Below are positions 42,970 to 52,121 of a DNA stretch of 64,000 nucleotides, piece by piece (position 1 is the stretch's first letter; the number at the start of each line of letters is the position of its first letter). The DNA is from Sporosarcina highlanderae (GTDB taxonomy: Bacteria; Bacillota; Bacilli; Bacillales_A; Planococcaceae), in NCBI RefSeq assembly GCF_030433715.1, contig NZ_JAROCC010000006.1:124001-188000 (forward strand). Reading direction: 5' to 3'. A program made the position numbers and the translations under genes. The notes beneath the pieces were generated by a model. It was not told the DNA's origin and made no database searches. It saw only the letters and a program-made list of their open reading frames with translations.

Positions 42970-44100
42970 TCAGGATCCTTTCGTGGCTGCAATACGAACA
43001 ATTTCGATCAATAACTCGGTAAGCTTATTCAATTCTTCAACCGGCATGCGCTCATTCTTCGTATGGATCTCCTCATAGCCGACAGATAAAGTGACAGTTG
43101 GGACACCTGCGCCATTAAATACGTTTCCGTCACTGCCACCACCGCTTGTCATCAATTCCGGTGTCCTGCCAATATTGCGGATTGCCTCCATCGCCGTTTG
43201 AACAACTTCTGCCTCTTCCCCAAAACTAAAACCAGGATACGCTAACTTCACTTCAGTGTCAGCTTTCCCTCCCATCGCAGCCGCAGTTTTTTCAAATGTT
43301 TCGACCATATGCTTAGTCTGTTTATCCAGTTTTTCCGGATTAATAGAACGGGCTTCCGCTAAAATCCGAACTTCATCACATACAATATTGGTTGCCTGTC
43401 CACCTTCGAATCGACCGATGTTTGCGGTAGTTTCAAGGTCAATCCGTCCGAGCGTCATTGCAGCAACTGATTTTGCAGCAATATTAATGGCGGAAACACC
43501 CTTTTCAGGTGCCACTCCTGCATGTGCAGTCTTTCCATAGATAGTCGTCTGAAGCTTTGCCTGGTATGGTGCAGCTGTCACAATGCCGCCTACCTTCCCG
43601 TCGCTGTCAACTGCGTAGCCATATTTAGCTTTAATTAATGAAGGATTCATCGCCTTAGCACCAACAAGCCCACTTTCTTCACCCGCTGTAATAATAAATT
43701 GAATATCACCATGAGGCTGGCCGCTTTCCTTCAAAACCCTTACCATTTCAAATAAAGCTGCAAGGCCCGCTTTATCATCCGCCCCTAAAATCGTCGTTCC
43801 ATCGGAGTAAATGTAGCCATCTTCCCGCAACTCAGGTTTAATGCCTTTTCCAGGCACTACTGTATCCATATGACAAGTGAAATAAATCGGATCCGCTTTT
43901 TCTACTGTGCCCTTTAATGTAGCTATTAGATTTCCAGCTCCGTGACCTGTGACTTCTTTTGTATCATCTTCAAAAACTGAAAAGCCAAGTGCTTCCAGTT
44001 TCTCTTTTAACACAGTGACAATGACTTCTTCGTGTTTTGTTTCTGAATCGATTTGTACAAGTTCGAAAAACTCTTCCAATAATCTTTGAGCATTCATCAT
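42970..44100 (-). CDS. yqjE: M20-family peptidase (YqjE, PepT-like)
   Basis: 376 residues. Two-zinc aminopeptidase of the peptidase T-like group. Metal ligands and the catalytic acid are visible in YFTCHMDTVVPG, LGADDKAGLAAL and ITAGEESGLVGAK; a dimerisation domain occupies about residues 180-290, and GGGSDGNVFNGAGVPTV and EEIHTKNER close the site. The ATG at 44100 follows AAGGAGAG. In B. subtilis yqjE also follows yqjC and yqjD; the cellular substrate is not known. Confidence 0.9.
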   Translation of the reverse strand: MMNAQRLLEEFFELVQIDSETKHEEVIVTVLKEKLEALGFSVFEDDTKEVTGHGAGNLIATLKGTVEKADPIYFTCHMDTVVPGKGIKPELREDGYIYSDGTTILGADDKAGLAALFEMVRVLKESGQPHGDIQFIITAGEESGLVGAKAMNPSLIKAKYGYAVDSDGKVGGIVTAAPYQAKLQTTIYGKTAHAGVAPEKGVSAINIAAKSVAAMTLGRIDLETTANIGRFEGGQATNIVCDEVRILAEARSINPEKLDKQTKHMVETFEKTAAAMGGKADTEVKLAYPGFSFGEEAEVVQTAMEAIRNIGRTPELMTSGGGSDGNVFNGAGVPTVTLSVGYEEIHTKNERMPVEELNKLTELLIEIVRIAATKGS

Positions 44101-44124
44101 TTATCTCTCCTTCGAAATTCTCGA

Positions 44125-45672
44125 TTATAACGGGATATTCCCATGTTTTTTCCAAGGCCTATTTTCCTGTTTATTTCGCATCATTTCAAGGGCTTGCAAT
44201 AATTTAATACGAGTTTCCCTTGGATCGATGACATCATCAACCATACCGTGCGATGCCGCAACATATGGATTTGCAAATTTCATGCGATATTCTTCAATCT
44301 TTTCAGCCCTAGTTGCTTCCGGATTATCGCTGTTCATGATATCACGTGCAAAAATGATGTTCGCTGCCCCTTCCGCTCCCATTACCGCAATTTCTGCATT
44401 TGGCCATGCATAGACAACATCCGCGCCGATCGCTTTTGAATTCAAGGCTACATATGCCCCTCCAAATGCTTTACGTAAGATGACCGTAATCTTAGGAACG
44501 GTAGCTTCAGAATAGGCATAAAGAATTTTAGCGCCGTGACGAATGATTCCTCCATGCTCTTGTTTGACACCCGGGAAAAATCCGGTAACATCTTCAAAAG
44601 TGATTACCGGGATATTGAACGAATCACAAGTTCGTATGAACCTGGCAATTTTGTCGGAAGAATTGATATCAAGCCCGCCAGCCATCACTTTAGGCTGATT
44701 ACAAACCAAACCAACCGATTCACCTTTCATCCTCGCAAATCCAACAACTGCATTTTTCGCAAATTCCGCCTGCACTTCAAGGAAAGATCCTTCATCGACA
44801 ACTTGCTCAATAACTTTTCGAACATCATATGGACGGGTCGTTTCAAACGGCACAACGTCCGCCAAATCTTTACGATAATCGTCGCTTGGATCCGCTTTCA
44901 AAATTGGAGCCTTTTCGTTATTATTTTGCGGTAGATAGGAAAGTAGATGACGAACTTGTTCCAATACCGTCTTTTCATCCTTACCTCTGAAGTGCGCATT
45001 ACCGCTAATTGAGTTATGTACTTTTGAACCACCTAAGTCTTCAGATGTTATTTTTTCACCTGTTACAGTCTCTATCACCTTGGGTCCTGTAATAAACATC
45101 TGGCTCGTTTCATCTGTCATGAGGACAAAATCAGTGATTGCTGGCGAATAAACAGCACCGCCCGCACATGGGCCCAAAATGACGGAAATTTGCGGGATAA
45201 CGCCAGAGTAGATAGCATTTCGATAAAATATCTCTCCATAGCCATCCAATGAAACGACACCTTCTTGAATACGTGCTCCGCCTGAATCATTCAATCCGAT
45301 GAAGGGAGCACCATTTTTTGCAGCAAGATCCATGACGTTAGCAATTTTCATCGCATGCATTTCACCAAGGGCTCCACCGAATACAGTGAAATCTTGAGAA
45401 AACAGGTAAACTGGACGTCCATCAATCTTTCCATAACCAGTGACAACTCCGTCTCCAGGACCCGTCTGTCTGTCCATTCCGAAGTCGCGTGTTCGATGAA
45501 CGACAAATGGATTCAATTCAACAAATGATCCTTCATCTAATAAAAGATTGATACGTTCACGAGCTGTCAGCTTCCCTTTTTCATGCTGTTTTGCAATTCG
45601 CTCGTCACCCCCACCTAACTCGATTTCTCTTTTCTTATCGTATAATTCATTGATTTTATCATAAATGTCCAT
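44125..45672 (-). CDS. yqjD: acyl-CoA carboxylase carboxyltransferase subunit (propionyl-CoA type, YqjD)
   Basis: 515 residues from the ATG at 45672, with AAAGGGGACAAGGA upstream. The carboxyltransferase domain is complete in both halves: FGGALGEMHAMKIANVMDLA, GGARIQEGV, GPCAGGAVYSPAITDF in the N half; KVMAGGLDINSSDKIARFI and AFGGAYVALNSKAIGAD in the C half, with the Gly-rich oxyanion loops. It transfers carboxyl from carboxybiotin to propionyl-CoA (or a related acyl-CoA). No biotin carboxylase or biotin carrier gene lies nearby, so it must borrow those from elsewhere. The start overlaps the epimerase end by 14 bases. Confidence 0.9.
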   Translation of the reverse strand: MDIYDKINELYDKKREIELGGGDERIAKQHEKGKLTARERINLLLDEGSFVELNPFVVHRTRDFGMDRQTGPGDGVVTGYGKIDGRPVYLFSQDFTVFGGALGEMHAMKIANVMDLAAKNGAPFIGLNDSGGARIQEGVVSLDGYGEIFYRNAIYSGVIPQISVILGPCAGGAVYSPAITDFVLMTDETSQMFITGPKVIETVTGEKITSEDLGGSKVHNSISGNAHFRGKDEKTVLEQVRHLLSYLPQNNNEKAPILKADPSDDYRKDLADVVPFETTRPYDVRKVIEQVVDEGSFLEVQAEFAKNAVVGFARMKGESVGLVCNQPKVMAGGLDINSSDKIARFIRTCDSFNIPVITFEDVTGFFPGVKQEHGGIIRHGAKILYAYSEATVPKITVILRKAFGGAYVALNSKAIGADVVYAWPNAEIAVMGAEGAANIIFARDIMNSDNPEATRAEKIEEYRMKFANPYVAASHGMVDDVIDPRETRIKLLQALEMMRNKQENRPWKKHGNIPL

Positions 45673-46078
45673 TTTCCTTGTCCCCTTTGTCACATAGTTC
45701 ATAAAGCACACCGAACGAAGATTTTGGATGCATGAAAGCCACCTCTGCCCCCCCAGCGCCTAAATTAGGCTCATCCTGAAGCAGGTTGACACCCTTTTCC
45801 TTCAATTCAAGCATTCGACTTCGAATGTCGGTTACCCCGAAAGCGATATGATGGATTCCTTCTCCACGTTTTTCGATGAACTTCGCAATCGCACCATCTT
45901 CACCGATTGGCTCTAGCAATTCAAGCTTCACGTTTCCGGCATCTAAGAATGCCACTTTCACTTTCTGGTTTTCAACTTCTTCAATTCCAAGCAAGGTAAG
46001 TCCCAACGTATCTATGTAATATGGAAGTGCTTTCGTTAAATCTTTTACGGCTATCCCGATATGATCTACTTTTTTCAT
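45659..46078 (-). CDS. mce: methylmalonyl-CoA epimerase
   Basis: 139 residues with the duplicated beta-alpha-beta-beta-beta glyoxalase/VOC fold. VDHIGIAVKDLTKALPYYIDTLG opens the first half (His in DHIGIAV, a metal ligand), EGIHHIAFGV the second, and YELC carries the last acidic ligand. It converts (S)- to (R)-methylmalonyl-CoA, linking the carboxylase product to the mutase encoded at 49.9-53.8 kb. First gene of a minus-strand operon that runs through yqjD, yqjE, cheW-like and probably dinB and rnz. Confidence 0.93.
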   Translation of the reverse strand: MKKVDHIGIAVKDLTKALPYYIDTLGLTLLGIEEVENQKVKVAFLDAGNVKLELLEPIGEDGAIAKFIEKRGEGIHHIAFGVTDIRSRMLELKEKGVNLLQDEPNLGAGGAEVAFMHPKSSFGVLYELCDKGDKENGHL

Positions 46079-46132
46079 CTCGAATCCCCTCCCTATTTCA
46101 TTGTAACGTTTTGTGAATAATTCCGCTACACC

Positions 46133-46160
46133 TTGAGAATTTCTGTAGTTCTGTTAAAAT
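46133..46160 (+). promoter_or_regulatory. predicted sigma-A promoter of prli42
   Basis: TTGAGA, 16 bases, TAAAAT, 34 bases upstream of the prli42 ATG. Confidence 0.65.
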
Positions 46161-46193
46161 GTATGTATATCGAATGGTAAGGAGAATTGCCTT

Positions 46194-46289
46194 ATGAGCA
46201 ATAAAAAAGTTCAAAAGTTTGTTGTATATATGATGGTTGCGGCGATGGTCGCTTCTAGTATTTTATTCGGATTAAGCGTATTTCTATAA
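46194..46289 (+). CDS. prli42: stressosome-associated protein Prli42
   Basis: A 31-residue miniprotein starting MSNKKVQKFVVYMMVAAMV and ending in LSVFL. A short basic cytosolic head is followed by one membrane helix. Sequence and size match Prli42, which in Listeria anchors the stressosome (RsbR/RsbS/RsbT) to the membrane and is needed for oxidative-stress sensing; the same miniprotein is conserved in Bacillus next to these genes. AAGGAG lies eight bases before the ATG, with a promoter upstream and a terminator directly behind. Confidence 0.88.
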   Translation: MSNKKVQKFVVYMMVAAMVASSILFGLSVFL

Positions 46290-46290
46290 G

Positions 46291-46328
46291 AAAAAAATGC
46301 CCAGGTTATTATGCCTGTGCATTTTTTT
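46291..46328 (+). terminator. terminator of prli42
   Basis: AAAAAATGC..AGG pairs with CCT..GCATTTTTT around TTATTATG, followed by seven T. Confidence 0.85.
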
Positions 46329-46380
46329 GTCTATCCTTTAATTCGAAAGCGCGCCCTTAAATGGAATAGCTATAATAACC

Positions 46381-46624
46381 GTTGATTTGCGTTCCAGCCG
46401 GACGCTTTCCTGGGGGCGTGCGGTGAGCCAAGCGAACAGCGCAGGGTTCGCTTTGCCGTATTTCTGCGCCCTTTGCAGAAATTAAGGCATCCGTTTTGGC
46501 ATTCTTGCTCACTTAGGGTGGCAATAAACATTGCTCGTAACGCTACGCTTTTACTCGCAAAAGCCGTTCTTCGTTACGGCTTTCGCTAATCCCCAAGGAG
46601 TCGCCGGCTTCCACTCCAATCAAC
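46381..46624. repeat. dispersed palindromic repeat element A
   Basis: About 244 bases bounded by imperfect 21-bp inverted ends (GTTGATTTGCGTTCCAGCCGG and the reverse complement of CCGGCTTCCACTCCAATCAAC, 16 of 21 matching, written here in two forms). Inside are further hairpins (AAGCGAAC/GTTCGCTT, AAAGCCGT/ACGGCTTT). No ORF with a ribosome binding site. It is GC-rich against its surroundings and of the type scattered through Bacillales intergenic regions; three related pieces follow within 2.5 kb. Confidence 0.75.
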
Positions 46625-46721
46625 TAAGGGTCTATTTCTATACGTCAATCGTGTCCGATCATTGTTTTATTAAATTGTAAATACTATTATACGATTGTAG
46701 GCCCTCATTTTCCTTAACCGT

Positions 46722-46898
46722 TTACAAATAACCACTGGGTGAATTTAGGTCGCCTTCCATAGTGTAATTCAAACTCTCTTCCGGTTTCGTATGTTGGTTA
46801 ATGGTTTCCTGATGGATGTTCCTATTTCTTTTGCTTTTCCAATCAACTAACAGACCAAAAGTTATAAGCACTAAAATAGGCATTAGGAATATCCACAT
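46722..46898 (-). CDS. small membrane protein of unknown function
   Basis: 58 residues from the ATG at 46898, eight bases after AAGGAGGTGA; a GTG at 46910 lies inside that site. One membrane helix at the very N-terminus (WIFLMPILVLITFGLLV) is followed by a basic and then hydrophilic tail (DWKSKRNRNIHQETINQ). No family recognised. The strong ribosome binding site is the main support. It sits alone between repeat element A and a low-information stretch. Confidence 0.6.
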   Translation of the reverse strand: MWIFLMPILVLITFGLLVDWKSKRNRNIHQETINQHTKPEESLNYTMEGDLNSPSGYL

Positions 46899-46910
46899 TA
46901 TATATTTCAC

Positions 46911-47288
46911 CTCCTTCTTACATTATATTTATGATTATTAGAACATTCTTAGTGAATGGTAAATTTCATTTTCGCTAAATCTGAGTAGATTGAGTATGTT
47001 GTTATCGCGCCCGTTGATTGAAAAATTACATAAACAACTGATCTAACATCCCCATTTGAGTATAAGTATATTCCTCACAGTATTCCATTAATATCCAAAA
47101 CTCCGTAACCACAAAATGGTTAATTACGCAATTCGCTTCAGTAAGGATTCAATTATCCTTATAAATCATCTTCTCTTACCATCATTCCGTCGAGATTGTA
47201 GCACTACTTTGTACGATAATCTGGCCTTGATTGCAGAACGGACGCAGATTGCTTTATCGTAAACGCGCCCATATTGTTGAAGAAAGAT
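46911..47288. other. gene-free stretch
   Basis: 378 bases between two minus-strand small genes. Apart from the ribosome binding site at its left end I see no ORF, hairpin or repeat I can support. Confidence 0.6.
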
Positions 47289-47771
47289 TTATTTACTTTC
47301 ATCTTCAACCTTTTCAGTTAATTGATCTTTATCGTACTTCCCCTCAATGCCAGGTATACTAACTTGATACATTTTGTCGTTTTCAGGAATCAATGAATTA
47401 CCGTCAGTTAAGTAATAATAATCTCCTTTTTTATTTAAAAACAAAAGATATGATTTACCTGGTTCAACGACACTATCGATGGTGTGGTCAAGTATTATTG
47501 ATTCTGGAGCAGAGCCATATAAAAGATCGGTTACTTTTAGAGTTGATAAAGTCGCTGACGGGCCCTTACCCTGTTTTTTTTCGGTTTTATCTCTCTCTAC
47601 AAAAGCGACTACATCACTTTTCTCGATAAGTGTTTCAATGTCATAAACTGGCCAGTCCGCCTGTGCCTGGCTATTGCTTGTATTTTTAGGGATTGAGTTA
47701 CTTGAATTGTTACACCCAATCAATAAAACGCTAACCGATAAAGCGATTAAAAACACATAAATTTTTTTCAT
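47289..47771 (-). CDS. lipoprotein of unknown function
   Basis: 160 residues. A basic start, hydrophobic helix and lipobox LIGCNN (Cys20) make a type II signal peptide; the ATG at 47771 follows AAAGGAGG. After an Asn/Ser-rich linker the soluble part reads DIETLIEKSDVVAFVERDK, LYGSAPESIILDH and GKSYLLFLNKKGDYYYLTDG (in pieces), a pattern seen in many Bacillus lipoproteins that resemble DUF-type cystatin or TIMP-like folds. No firm family. Alone in a repeat-rich region. Confidence 0.75.
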   Translation of the reverse strand: MKKIYVFLIALSVSVLLIGCNNSSNSIPKNTSNSQAQADWPVYDIETLIEKSDVVAFVERDKTEKKQGKGPSATLSTLKVTDLLYGSAPESIILDHTIDSVVEPGKSYLLFLNKKGDYYYLTDGNSLIPENDKMYQVSIPGIEGKYDKDQLTEKVEDESK

Positions 47772-47878
47772 CGTAATAACCTCCTTTACACTGTTAGACG
47801 GTTAAAATTACTGCAAGTTACAGACAGAATTATTACGTAAAATGACCCGTTTGTTGAATGTACTTTATGTAATATACG

Positions 47879-48017
47879 TTCCGTTGCTTGGAGTGCAGGC
47901 GCCGACTCCGGGAGGATCAGCGTGAGCCTTGAGACCCCGCAGGGCGCACGCCTTTCGCGACCGAGGAGGCTCAAGCCACGCCCTCCGGAAAGCGTGCGCC
48001 GGAATGGAAAGCAACAG
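47879..48017. repeat. dispersed palindromic repeat element B
   Basis: About 139 bases with inverted ends (CCGTTGCTT / GGAAAGCAACAG) and an internal pair GTGAGCCTTGAG / GGCTCAAGCCAC. Sequence blocks such as GGAAAGCGTGCGCC and GCGCCGACTCC relate it to elements A and C; it lies in the opposite orientation to A. Confidence 0.75.
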
Positions 48018-48102
48018 TTTGTATATATTTACTTAATTAAAGTATTTAGGAAATGAACCGTGATTTTTAGAGGTTTTGATATTATTCTGAGAGAAGATTT
48101 TA

Positions 48103-48177
48103 GTGGATTGGAGTGGAAGGCAGCGACTCTAAGGGGACAGTGCGAGCTGAAAGCGTCTGCCCGGAACGGAAATCCAC
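48103..48177. repeat. dispersed palindromic repeat element C (short)
   Basis: 75 bases bounded by GTGGATT / AATCCAC, with GGAGTGGAAGGCAGCGACTCT and AGCGTCTGCCCGGAACGG inside. It looks like an internally deleted copy of the same family. Confidence 0.65.
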
Positions 48178-48289
48178 GGCTTCCAAGATAAAAAAGCGAA
48201 AATGGAAATCGACAAGTCGTTTCCATTCTCGCGATAATCTGCCTTAGAGGACTTTATAAGTGCCCTCACCAGCATCGACTGTTTTTTTA

Positions 48290-48730
48290 TTAGACCTCTT
48301 CGCAGTATTCTTCGAAGTAACCTTGTAGGTTTGTAACAACCGACATAGGATCATGACCTTCGATTTCATAACGGCCCACTTCCGCTACAAGTTTGCCATC
48401 TTTTAATAATGCAAATGATGGTGATGAAGGAAGGTGGTCTTCGCCGAAAATCATACGTGCATATGCGGTTGCTTCTTTATCTTGTCCTGCAAAAACAGTG
48501 ACTAAGTGGTCAGGGCGTTTATCGTAATGAACGGCGTGGGCTGCTGCTGGACGTGCGATACCTCCAGCACAACCGCATACGGAGTTTACCATTACTAAGG
48601 TTGTTCCAGGGCGTTTAAATGCCGCGTCTACTTCTTCAGGTGTTGTTAGTTGTTCATATCCGCTTGTTTCCATTTCTGTGCGTGCAGTTTTTGTTATTTC
48701 ATCCATATAAAAATTGAAGTCCATAGTCAA
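48290..48730 (-). CDS. brxB: bacilliredoxin BrxB (YqiW)
   Basis: 146 residues from a TTG at 48730 ([11 protein letters not shown]), ten bases after AAAGGGG; this matches the usual MxMDFN beginning, while the ATG two codons later is the alternative. BrxB removes bacillithiol from S-bacillithiolated proteins. The reactive CGC motif is at Cys52-Cys54 in [15 protein letters not shown], and [23 protein letters not shown] (in pieces) and the EEYCEEV end are as in YqiW. Its position between meaB and the mce cluster agrees with the B. subtilis yqi/yqj order. Confidence 0.95.
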   Translation of the reverse strand: MTMDFNFYMDEITKTARTEMETSGYEQLTTPEEVDAAFKRPGTTLVMVNSVCGCAGGIARPAAAHAVHYDKRPDHLVTVFAGQDKEATAYARMIFGEDHLPSSPSFALLKDGKLVAEVGRYEIEGHDPMSVVTNLQGYFEEYCEEV

Positions 48731-48827
48731 TTTGAGTCGTCCCCTTTCTGTGTATGGTTTTATCATAGCAGTAGTAACATTTAGTTGCAAAAAAGATATA
48801 TTGTAAATGAATAATTTCAGAAAAACG

Positions 48828-48872
48828 GATTTCCGCTTCGGGCGGACGCTTTCCGCCGGCATGGCTTCAATC
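48828..48872. repeat. fragment of the dispersed repeat family (element D)
   Basis: GGATTTCCGCTTCGGGCGGACGC-type sequence with GCTTTCCGCCGGC resembles the end of elements A-C; only about 45 bases remain, directly before the end of meaB. Confidence 0.5.
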
Positions 48873-48882
48873 CTAATAGCCT

Positions 48883-49971
48883 CTAATGACTATTAAAAAT
48901 CTTATCAACTGCATTTGCCACTGTAATTCCACCAGATAATAGCTGCTTCTCCAATTCATTTACAAGTTCTTTTTTTCCATCTGCAGAGTAGAAATTATCT
49001 ACCAATCTGTCCCGTACCATGGAGTGGAACCAGTCTTTTGTTTGGGATTGTCTACGTTCATTCCAGATGCCGCTTGCTTGCATTTGAGTTTGAAAGTCAG
49101 TGATGGTTTCCCATACATTGTCGAGTCCTGTATTTTGTAAGGACGAGACTGGCATGGCAGTGGTTGTCCAGCCCGGTGTTGCGGGTTGGAGGAAATGGAG
49201 CAATTGACTGTATTCCCTGACTGTCTTTTTGGCAAGTCTCAAATTATCGCCATCCGCCTTATGGACGATGATGGCGTCTGCAAGTTCCATTATTCCTTTT
49301 TTCATTCCTTGTAATTCATCACCTGCTCCGGTGAGGACGAGTAGCATGAAAAAGTCGACCATTCCTCTGACGACGGTTTCACTTTGGCCAACTCCGACTG
49401 TTTCGATGAGGATGATGTCGTATCCAGAAGCCTCGCATAAGAGCATAGTTTCACGTGTTTTTTTGTGGACACCGCCAAGTGTTCCGGATGAAGGCGATGG
49501 TCGGATGAAGGCATTTTTATGCCTTGCGAGGGCCTCCATCCTTGTTTTATCACCTAATATGCTTCCGCCAGTCACTGTTGAACTTGGGTCAATTGCTAAG
49601 ACAGCAACCTTATGACCTAACTCTGCAAGTTGAAGCCCAAATGCTTCGATGAATGTGCTTTTGCCCGCTCCCGGTACTCCTGTTATACCAATTCTGATAC
49701 TGTTTCCTGTTTTCGGAAGCAGTCTTTTCAATAAATCTTGCCCTGCTATCCTATCGTTTTCATTCATGCTTTCCAATAATGTGATTGCCTTGGACAAATG
49801 AAGTCGTGAACCATTGCTGATTTCTTCATAAAGATCATCTACTTCAATAGTTCTCTCTTTTTTTACAAATCGTTTGCGAATTGGGGCAACCATGCCGTCG
49901 TGTGATGACTCAATGCCGTTCATTACATGCAGTGCGCTGTCGTCTTCCTGTAAACGATTCTTTTTATTCAC
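48883..49971 (-). CDS. meaB: methylmalonyl-CoA mutase-associated GTPase MeaB
   Basis: 362 residues from a GTG at 49971 that overlaps the mutB stop by four bases. G3E-type P-loop GTPase that guards adenosylcobalamin loading and protects methylmalonyl-CoA mutase from inactivation. [18 protein letters not shown] (Walker A, about 96-105), [21 protein letters not shown] (switch region, in pieces), ETVGVGQSE (Walker B/switch II) and VHKADGDN (base recognition) are present. The first 45 residues are a less conserved extension. Third gene of the mutA-mutB-meaB operon. Confidence 0.95.
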   Translation of the reverse strand: MNKKNRLQEDDSALHVMNGIESSHDGMVAPIRKRFVKKERTIEVDDLYEEISNGSRLHLSKAITLLESMNENDRIAGQDLLKRLLPKTGNSIRIGITGVPGAGKSTFIEAFGLQLAELGHKVAVLAIDPSSTVTGGSILGDKTRMEALARHKNAFIRPSPSSGTLGGVHKKTRETMLLCEASGYDIILIETVGVGQSETVVRGMVDFFMLLVLTGAGDELQGMKKGIMELADAIIVHKADGDNLRLAKKTVREYSQLLHFLQPATPGWTTTAMPVSSLQNTGLDNVWETITDFQTQMQASGIWNERRQSQTKDWFHSMVRDRLVDNFYSADGKKELVNELEKQLLSGGITVANAVDKIFNSH

Positions 49972-52121
49972 TCCGTCACTTCCTCATATCCGAGGGCTTT
50001 GTAAATATCTTCAATCACTTTCTGGGCAGCAACCGGAATGACGGTTCCTGGTCCAAAAATCGCCGTTGCACCATTCTTTCGAAGGAAATCATAATCCTGC
50101 GCAGGAATGACCCCGCCGACAACGACAAGGATATCGTCCCGTCCGATATTCTTGAGTTCATTCCGCAATGCGGGCACAAGAGTTTTATGTCCTGCAGCAA
50201 GGGAACTTACTCCTATTACGTGTACATCATTTTCTGCTGCCTGTAACGCTGTTTCTTCCGGAGTTTGGAATAAAGGTCCGATATCGACATCGAATCCTAA
50301 GTCAGCGAATGATGACGCGATCACTTTCGCACCACGGTCATGCCCGTCCTGACCCATTTTCGCAATTAAAATCCGTGGGCGACGACCTTCATTTTCCAAA
50401 AACTCTTCGGACATTCTTTTCACTTCTTCGATTTCTTCAGCATTCGAGAAATTCGAACTGTATACGCCACTCACTGAACGGATCACCGCCTTATGTCTGC
50501 CGGATACTTTCTCTATAGCATCCGATATCTCACCAATGGTTGCCCTTGCCCGTGCTGCATCCACCGACAACTCAAGTAAATTACTTTCTCCGCTACGTGC
50601 TGCATCAGTAAGTGCTTCGAGCGCTTTTTTGACTGCATTTTCATCACGATTTCTTTTCATTTCATTAATTCGATCGATCTGCTTTTGACGCACAATCGTA
50701 TTATCAATATCCAAAATATCAATTGGCTCTTCTTTTTCAAGTCGATATTTGTTTACACCAACTATCGTTTCAGCACGTGAATCGATTTTCGCTTGACGTT
50801 TTGCAGCCGCTTCCTCGATTTTCATTTTCGGCAAGCCTGTTTCGATCGCCTTCGCCATTCCACCCAATTCTTCGATTTCTTCGATTAAAACCCAAGCCTT
50901 TTCCATTAATTCATCGGTCAACTTTTCGACATAATAAGAGCCGCCCCAAGGATCGATCGTCTTTGTCATATACGTCTCTTCCTGAAGGAATAATTGCGTG
51001 TTGCGTGCTATTCTTGCTGAGAAATCAGTAGGCAGTGCAATTGCTTCGTCAAGCGCATTTGTGTGCAATGATTGCGTATGACCCATTGCTGCAGCATTCG
51101 CTTCAATCAACGTTCGTGTTACGTTGTTAAATGGATCTTGCTCTGTTAAACTCCATCCAGATGTTTGCGAATGCGTTCGTAATGCAAGAGATTTCGGATT
51201 AGATGGATTAAATGATTGCATCATTTGTGCCCATATCTTCCGAGCCGCACGCATCTTGGCGATTTCCATAAAGTAATTCATGCCGATTGCCCAAAAGAAC
51301 GATAAACGAGGTGCAAATGAATCGATGTCAATGCCCGCCTTTAATCCGGTCCGGACATATTCCAGCCCATCAGCCAATGTATAGGCAAGCTCAATATCAG
51401 CGGTAGCACCGGCTTCCTGCATATGATAGCCCGAGATTGAAATGGAATTGAATTTCGGCATATTTTTAGACGTATATTCGAAAATATCCGCAATGATCCG
51501 CATCGACATTTCAGGCGGAAAGATATACGTGTTACGAACCATATATTCTTTCAAAATATCATTCTGAATTGTCCCGGCAAGTTTTGAAGGCGTTACTCCT
51601 TGTTCTTCCGCTGCAACAATATAAAATGCCATGACAGGGAGAACTGCACCATTCATCGTCATTGATACCGACATTTGATCAAGCGGAATGCCGTCAAAAA
51701 GTATTTTCATGTCCTCTACTGAATCGATTGCAACTCCAGCCTTCCCTACATCCCCAGTTACCCGCGGATGATCGGAGTCATAGCCACGGTGTGTCGCAAG
51801 GTCAAATGCCACAGACAATCCTTTTTGCCCCATTGCCAAGTTCCGTCGATAGAAGGCATTACTCTCTTCCGCTGTTGAAAATCCTGCGTATTGTCTAACA
51901 GTCCATGGACGTGCAACATACATTGTTGGATAGGGCCCACGTGTATTCGGTGCAATACCTGGAAAATCCTCTAAATGAGTAATCCCCTCTATATCCTCAT
52001 TTGAATAACTTTTTTTAATTTCAATTCCTTCATTGGTCAGGAATGGTTTTTCATTAATGACCGAACGGTTTAGGATTTTCAGCTCACTGATATCCACTTT
52101 ATTGAAATCTGGCTTTATCAT
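49968..52121 (-). CDS. mutB: methylmalonyl-CoA mutase, large (catalytic) subunit
   Basis: 717 residues from the ATG at 52121 (MIKPDFNK), nine bases after AAAGGGGG; the ATGA overlaps the mutA stop. The N-terminal TIM barrel binds the substrate ([21 protein letters not shown] in pieces, with the Tyr and Arg of the active site) and the C-terminal B12 domain has the cobalamin-histidine motif [13 protein letters not shown] with the GVSSLAAGH and VVVGGVIP loops. It interconverts methylmalonyl-CoA and succinyl-CoA. Together with mutA it forms the heterodimeric bacterial enzyme. Confidence 0.96.
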   Translation of the reverse strand: MIKPDFNKVDISELKILNRSVINEKPFLTNEGIEIKKSYSNEDIEGITHLEDFPGIAPNTRGPYPTMYVARPWTVRQYAGFSTAEESNAFYRRNLAMGQKGLSVAFDLATHRGYDSDHPRVTGDVGKAGVAIDSVEDMKILFDGIPLDQMSVSMTMNGAVLPVMAFYIVAAEEQGVTPSKLAGTIQNDILKEYMVRNTYIFPPEMSMRIIADIFEYTSKNMPKFNSISISGYHMQEAGATADIELAYTLADGLEYVRTGLKAGIDIDSFAPRLSFFWAIGMNYFMEIAKMRAARKIWAQMMQSFNPSNPKSLALRTHSQTSGWSLTEQDPFNNVTRTLIEANAAAMGHTQSLHTNALDEAIALPTDFSARIARNTQLFLQEETYMTKTIDPWGGSYYVEKLTDELMEKAWVLIEEIEELGGMAKAIETGLPKMKIEEAAAKRQAKIDSRAETIVGVNKYRLEKEEPIDILDIDNTIVRQKQIDRINEMKRNRDENAVKKALEALTDAARSGESNLLELSVDAARARATIGEISDAIEKVSGRHKAVIRSVSGVYSSNFSNAEEIEEVKRMSEEFLENEGRRPRILIAKMGQDGHDRGAKVIASSFADLGFDVDIGPLFQTPEETALQAAENDVHVIGVSSLAAGHKTLVPALRNELKNIGRDDILVVVGGVIPAQDYDFLRKNGATAIFGPGTVIPVAAQKVIEDIYKALGYEEVTE

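Noticed and set aside
46381..46624. Insertion sequence or transposase remnant
   Set aside because: Inverted ends exist, but no reading frame resembles a transposase and no target-site duplication could be seen.
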